Assembly: GCA_035509915.1 (NCBI GenBank)
Contig: DATKIB010000162.1
Location: forward strand, 1 to 18,064
DNA: 18,064 nucleotides
DNA from: Bog-564 sp035509915
GTDB lineage: Bacteria > Actinomycetota > Acidimicrobiia > Acidimicrobiales > UBA8190
Direction of reading: 5' to 3'
Below are positions 15,384 through 18,064 of the stretch, piece by piece. The notes under the pieces are model-generated. The model was not told where the DNA came from. It was given only the letters and a program-made list of their open reading frames with translations, and did not search any database. A program made the translations under genes and the position numbers. Each line of letters starts with the position of its first letter. Position 1 is the stretch's first letter.

Positions 15384-15438
15384 TTCGAGATCACCTCTTC
15401 GTCAACGTCGACGTCTTCCAGCTCGGGCGGGCCTGGCT

Positions 15439-17088
15439 CTAGGTGCTCAGGGCGTAGTACTCGGGCGATCCGAGGATGCCGGAGATGACCGACTCCACCG
15501 AGCCCCCGAGAGCCAACTGGGCGACCCAGGTCGACAGCCCTCCTGGGTCAGCGGCACGCCCTAGGAACGCCTCGTAGTACGCGTTTACGAGGTCGCTGCG
15601 GTATTCGCGCGAGGTCAGGATGCCGGTCGCGACGGCGCTGCGCCCGCCACCCCCGGCGAGCAGGGCCTGCCACGAGGCGAGACCCCCCGGGTCTGGTGCG
15701 CGCCCGAGCAGGTCCTCGTAGAGGGCGTCGACGAAGCCGACCTGCGTCGCTCCCGAGTCGGCGTAGAACTCCGCCGATCCGAGTATGCCGGTGAGGACCG
15801 ACTGGTCGCTGGCACCGCTCGCGAGCTGGCCGACCCAGTTGGAAAGGCCCCCTGGGTCCGCCGGGCGTGCGAGGTAGGCCAAGTAGTAGCTCTCTACGAG
15901 GTCTCCTCGGAACTCGCTCGAGGTCGCGATGTCGTAAGCCACCTGGGCTCGGCTTGCACCGCTCCCGAGCTGGCCGACCCAAGTGGAGAGGCCCCCCGCG
16001 TCAGGTGCCCTGGCGAGCAGGCTCTCGTAGAGCGAGCACACGAAGGCCGCGTTGCCCGTGTAAGAGGTGCACGGTCCCGTCAAGGGAGTGGTGGGCCCCG
16101 GGCCCGCGGGAGGGGTGGGACCGGTAGGCGGAGGCACGGTCGGCACGAGCGCTGCCGGGGTGACGGTGACGGGCGCGGAGGAGGGCCCCGTACCGACCCC
16201 GTTCGTGGCAACGACCGAACAGCTGTACGTGGTGCCGTTCACGAGCCCGCTGATGGTGGCGCTAGTGGCGCTCGTGGTCACGAACCCGGAGGGCGTGCAG
16301 CTCACGGTGTAGGAGGTGACGGGCGCCCCACCTCCGGCCGGAGGCGCGCTCCAGGTGAAGGAGGCTTGGGAGTCACCCGGCGTGGCTGTGAGCCCGCTCG
16401 GCGCCCCCGGTGCGCCGGCGTCGACCACTGCGAACGGTGTCGCGTTGAGCTGGGCGAGGGTGGGGCTCGTCGTGGAGCCCAAGGTCACGGTCACCGTCTC
16501 AGGCGGACCGAGGTTGTGGGTCGGCCCCGGTGCACCTGCCACGGGCACCCAGGCGCTGCCTGTCCACCAATCGAGGGAATTGCCTCCGACGAAGTTGCAC
16601 ACGTCGAGGTACACGGTCATGACGACGCTCGTGAACGTGTTCCCGGGCGAGAGGAAGTTGTCGATGTACTCGCCGGTCGCCGAAGAAAGCGGCCCGTCGG
16701 GGTCAGCGCTGTACTCGCCCACCACGACGGTCCCTTCACCTCCCGAGGCCGTGGCGGTGATGAGGAGGGAGTTGTTGCAGTTGTCAGTGGCGGTGGCAGA
16801 TCCCCCCGGGTTCGTGGAGGTCCCGCCTCCACAGGTGGCCGTGCCGCCCGGGCAGATGTTCAAAGGCGGGACCGACGTCCCCCCCCCGCCCGGTAGGACG
16901 ATGCCGACGGCTCCTGCGGGTGTGGGGGCCTGCGTCAGCACCGAAACCGCGGTAGCGCCGAGCAACATGGCGCCGGCCCCGAGCGCGACGCCAAACAGGC
17001 GGGTGATCCGGCCGCGGCCGCTCGCTCGCCAAGTGCCGGGGGCGAGCCCCCTGCACGACCTTCCGGCGTTGGAGGATGGGAGTGACAT
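15439..17088 (-). CDS. Secreted Fn3 and DUF4214-repeat protein
   Basis: A 549-residue protein from ATG 17088, chosen because AGGAGG (17094-17099) lies five bases before it. It has a long basic start, then a hydrophobic signal segment about 31-52, with possible cleavage after Ala60 (AGA-VG). Residues 77-225 form an unassigned beta-rich domain with four Cys (79, 86, 104, 164) and a WWTGSAW segment. An Fn3 domain spans about 227-312 (ending in NGTTYSCSVVATNGVGTG). A Pro-rich linker follows, then four DUF4214 units from 349 to the end. DUF4214 occurs in large secreted or surface-layer proteins and glycosyl-binding contexts; its function is not settled. No LPXTG or membrane anchor is seen at the C-terminus (EYYALST), so it is likely secreted or loosely wall-bound. 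Confidence 0.9.
   Translation of the reverse strand: MSLPSSNAGRSCRGLAPGTWRASGRGRITRLFGVALGAGAMLLGATAVSVLTQAPTPAGAVGIVLPGGGGTSVPPLNICPGGTATCGGGTSTNPGGSATATDNCNNSLLITATASGGEGTVVVGEYSADPDGPLSSATGEYIDNFLSPGNTFTSVVMTVYLDVCNFVGGNSLDWWTGSAWVPVAGAPGPTHNLGPPETVTVTLGSTTSPTLAQLNATPFAVVDAGAPGAPSGLTATPGDSQASFTWSAPPAGGGAPVTSYTVSCTPSGFVTTSATSATISGLVNGTTYSCSVVATNGVGTGPSSAPVTVTPAALVPTVPPPTGPTPPAGPGPTTPLTGPCTSYTGNAAFVCSLYESLLARAPDAGGLSTWVGQLGSGASRAQVAYDIATSSEFRGDLVESYYLAYLARPADPGGLSNWVGQLASGASDQSVLTGILGSAEFYADSGATQVGFVDALYEDLLGRAPDPGGLASWQALLAGGGGRSAVATGILTSREYRSDLVNAYYEAFLGRAADPGGLSTWVAQLALGGSVESVISGILGSPEYYALST
15442..16044 (-). repeat. Four DUF4214 repeats in A-B-A-B order
   Basis: Units of 48, 55, 48 and 50 codons lie at 16044-15901, 15900-15736, 15735-15592 and 15591-15442. 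Each has LxRAPDxGGLSxW or LxRxADPGGLSxW, then QLxxG, then an (E)FxxD or EFYA end. Units 1 and 3 start FV-x-x-LYE and units 2 and 4 start LV-x-x-YY, so a two-unit block was probably duplicated. Confidence 0.85.
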
Positions 17089-17093
17089 CTGGA

Positions 17094-17099
17094 CCTCCT
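17094..17099 (-). promoter_or_regulatory. Consensus ribosome binding site for the DUF4214 protein
   Basis: AGGAGG on the minus strand, five bases before ATG 17088. It rules out the longer in-frame start at 17169, which would put 27 Arg-rich residues before the signal peptide. Confidence 0.85.
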
Positions 17100-17222
17100 G
17101 TGACAGGTTCCTGGTGAGCCCGTCCCCCCGAAAACGCCGCCCAATCCCCGGACGAAATGACGTGGGCAACGTACCATCAACGCCTGTGTTGTGCTCCGTA
17201 GACTCCTCCGGAGATGAATTCG

Positions 17223-17332
17223 GGCGGAAGGGGTGAACTGAGAGGTCTTACCGGGGCCTCACCTCCGCCATCTCGGCTCTCACCCGTTGCAATTTCCCGG
17301 TGAAGGAGCCCGCCGATTCTGGAGAACGAGAT
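17223..17332. ncRNA. Candidate structured RNA: two alike bulged stem-loops
   Basis: Plus-strand view. Stem A: GGCGGA (17223-17228) pairs with TCCGCC (17264-17269), a 3-base purine bulge, then GGTGA (17232-17236) with TCACC (17259-17263). Stem B: GGCTC (17275-17279) pairs with GAGCC (17306-17310), TCACC (17280-17284) with GGTGA (17299-17303), 2-base purine bulge at 17304-17305. ATCTC (17270-17274) can also pair with GAGAT (17328-17332). On the minus strand it would be a leader element of the DUF4214 gene. Orientation and function are unknown; no known riboswitch core was matched. Confidence 0.4.
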
Positions 17333-17369
17333 CAGTCGCGGGCATCCCCCATGCCTCGCTGCCCAGGTC

Positions 17370-17398
17370 TTGCACTTAGTGTTAGGGCACCCTAATAT
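17370..17398 (+). promoter_or_regulatory. Promoter of the ICMT-like gene, with an overlapping inverted repeat
   Basis: TTGCAC (17370-17375) and TAATAT (17393-17398) are separated by exactly 17 bases, a near-consensus housekeeping promoter. The expected start of transcription, about 7 bases after the -10, falls on the ATG at 17405. The inverted repeat TTAGGG-CA-CCCTAA (17382-17395) overlaps the -10 and could be an operator; it resembles the DtxR/IdeR consensus in 13 of 19 places over 17377-17395. Confidence 0.7.
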
Positions 17399-17404
17399 TC
17401 GGCC

Positions 17405-18007
17405 ATGACCTGGGAGGCAATCGGAGGGATGGGCAGTTATCTGGTCGCCGTGATCGTCGTCCGCTCGATCCTCTCCCGGCGGTCGCGAGGGACGAGGTTC
17501 GTGGTTCTCCGAGTCGGGCACTGGCAGCCGGCTGAGTGGCTGGCAGCCTTGCTCGCTGCTTCTTCGATCGTGTTCATGGTCGGCGGTACGGTCCTCGCCG
17601 CCCTCGGGCACCCGGGCCCGATGGTCTCGGCTGAGTGGCCGGTGTGGATCGCGGGCACTGCACTCATGGCCGGGGGCACGGGCCTGATGGCTTGGTCACA
17701 AATCTCGATGGGCGCTTCGTGGCGAGTGGGGCTCGACCGCGAACAGTCCACCGTGCTGGTCAGGAAGGGTCCGTTCGGTTGGATGCGCAACCCCATCTAC
17801 AGCTCCATGGTGGCCGTCTTTGCCGGCGTGACGTTGCTGGTTCCCTCCGCGCTGGTGGCCGGTGGATGGGTGATCCTCGTCAGCTTCGTCGAGTGGCAGG
17901 TGCGCGTCGTGGAGGAGCCATTTCTCATCCACGCCCACGGTGGCGAGTACTTCGGCTGGGCTCAGAAGGTGGGACGGTTCCTTCCGAGGATCGGTCTCAT
18001 TCGCTGA
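17405..18007 (+). CDS. Isoprenylcysteine carboxyl methyltransferase-like membrane protein
   Basis: A 200-residue protein with four to five membrane helices and the C-terminal signature of the ICMT/PEMT methyltransferase superfamily: VRKGPFGWMRNPIYSSM (about 118-134), a helical hairpin, then EEPFLIHAHGGEYFGWAQKVGRFLP (about 168-192), in which RNPxY, EExxL and the H-G-EY segment bind S-adenosylmethionine and the substrate in characterised relatives. Bacterial members methylate small lipid or isoprenoid-type acceptors, or are uncharacterised; the substrate here is not known. There is no 5' leader between the predicted transcription start and ATG 17405, and no Shine-Dalgarno, so the message is probably leaderless. 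It converges on the next gene with seven bases between stops. Confidence 0.88.
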   Translation: MTWEAIGGMGSYLVAVIVVRSILSRRSRGTRFVVLRVGHWQPAEWLAALLAASSIVFMVGGTVLAALGHPGPMVSAEWPVWIAGTALMAGGTGLMAWSQISMGASWRVGLDREQSTVLVRKGPFGWMRNPIYSSMVAVFAGVTLLVPSALVAGGWVILVSFVEWQVRVVEEPFLIHAHGGEYFGWAQKVGRFLPRIGLIR

Positions 18008-18014
18008 CGACTGA

Positions 18015-18064
18015 TCAGAGACGGTAGAGCTTGCGGGCGTTCTCTCCCAGGATCTTGTTTCGAA
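18015..18064 (-). CDS. Amidohydrolase-like protein, C-terminal end only
   Basis: The minus strand reads RNKILGENARKLYRL and stops with TGA at 18017-18015. 'ILGENARKLY' is the usual end of metal-dependent TIM-barrel hydrolases of the amidohydrolase-2 family (compare 'ILGxNAxRLx'). Only 15 codons are inside the window, so the assignment rests on this motif alone. The rest of the gene lies beyond the right edge. Confidence 0.6.
   Translation of the reverse strand, partial: RNKILGENARKLYRL

Larger units (their letters stand above)
17089..17404. other. Non-coding stretch between divergent DUF4214 and ICMT-like genes
   Basis: About 316 bases without a convincing gene. From left to right: the DUF4214 ribosome site, a GC-rich leader for that gene, a CTCCGGAG palindrome (17206-17213), two stem-loops (17223-17310) and the ICMT-like promoter. 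Short frames crossing it lack ribosome sites and read as low-complexity Arg/Pro/Ser. Confidence 0.6.

Noticed and set aside
13829..15442. A 537-codon plus-strand frame overlapping the efflux gene
   Set aside because: It is an Arg/Pro-rich frame-shifted shadow; the other frame has clear DHA2 motifs and a good ribosome site.
17223..17332. Glycine riboswitch on the minus strand (TGAGAG and CTCTCAG segments)
   Set aside because: The conserved aptamer core (GCCGAAGG-type segment and the purines after CUCUCAGG) is missing, and the downstream gene is not glycine-related. Cyclic-di-GMP, cyclic-di-AMP and TPP patterns were also looked for by eye and not found.

Overview
The window is high-GC DNA with start-to-stop packed genes and GTG starts, two WhiB-family regulators, a UPF0182 membrane protein, a DUF2342-type protein, a DivIVA protein and DUF4214 repeats. 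Together these point to an actinobacterium, quite possibly of the class Acidimicrobiia; that placement is inferred from gene content, not measured.

Left part (1-2422): the 3' end of a VWA-domain protein; a WhiB regulator of the WhiB/WhiB2 type on the plus strand; then, on the minus strand, a second WhiB gene just upstream of a one-domain glutamate formiminotransferase; then a small acidic protein of unknown function. Both whiB upstream regions carry short inverted repeats.

Central part (2408-13108): a run of cell-envelope and cell-shape genes. A minus-strand pair encodes a DUF2342 (zincin-like) protein and a membrane-anchored trypsin-like/PDZ protein whose three catalytic positions all look substituted. 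Divergent from this pair is a lone MreB, convergent with a HEAT-repeat protein. Then on the plus strand come a PDZ/Lon-type (S16, YlbL-like) membrane protease with an intact Ser/Lys dyad, a long DivIVA-domain protein whose C-terminus looks like a phage MuF/SPP1 gp7 minor-head domain, and a UPF0182 protein with seven predicted membrane segments. DUF2342, YlbL-like and UPF0182 genes are also neighbours in Mycobacterium (from memory, Rv3195, Rv3194c and Rv3193c), so the core of this cluster is probably an old actinobacterial envelope neighbourhood.

Right part (13109-18064): a terminator-like hairpin, an initiator tRNA-fMet, a divergent MarR repressor/DHA2 drug-efflux pair with a clear operator between them, a secreted protein with an Fn3 domain and four DUF4214 repeats, a roughly 315-base non-coding stretch with two similar stem-loops, an isoprenylcysteine methyltransferase-like membrane protein that looks leaderless and has a possible DtxR/IdeR-like box over its promoter, and the last 15 codons of an amidohydrolase-like gene.

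No CRISPR array, insertion sequence or rRNA was seen. The points I consider most worth checking are the DivIVA-MuF fusion, the catalytically dead HtrA-like protein beside an active PDZ protease, the paired stem-loops at 17223-17332, and the MarR and ICMT control regions.
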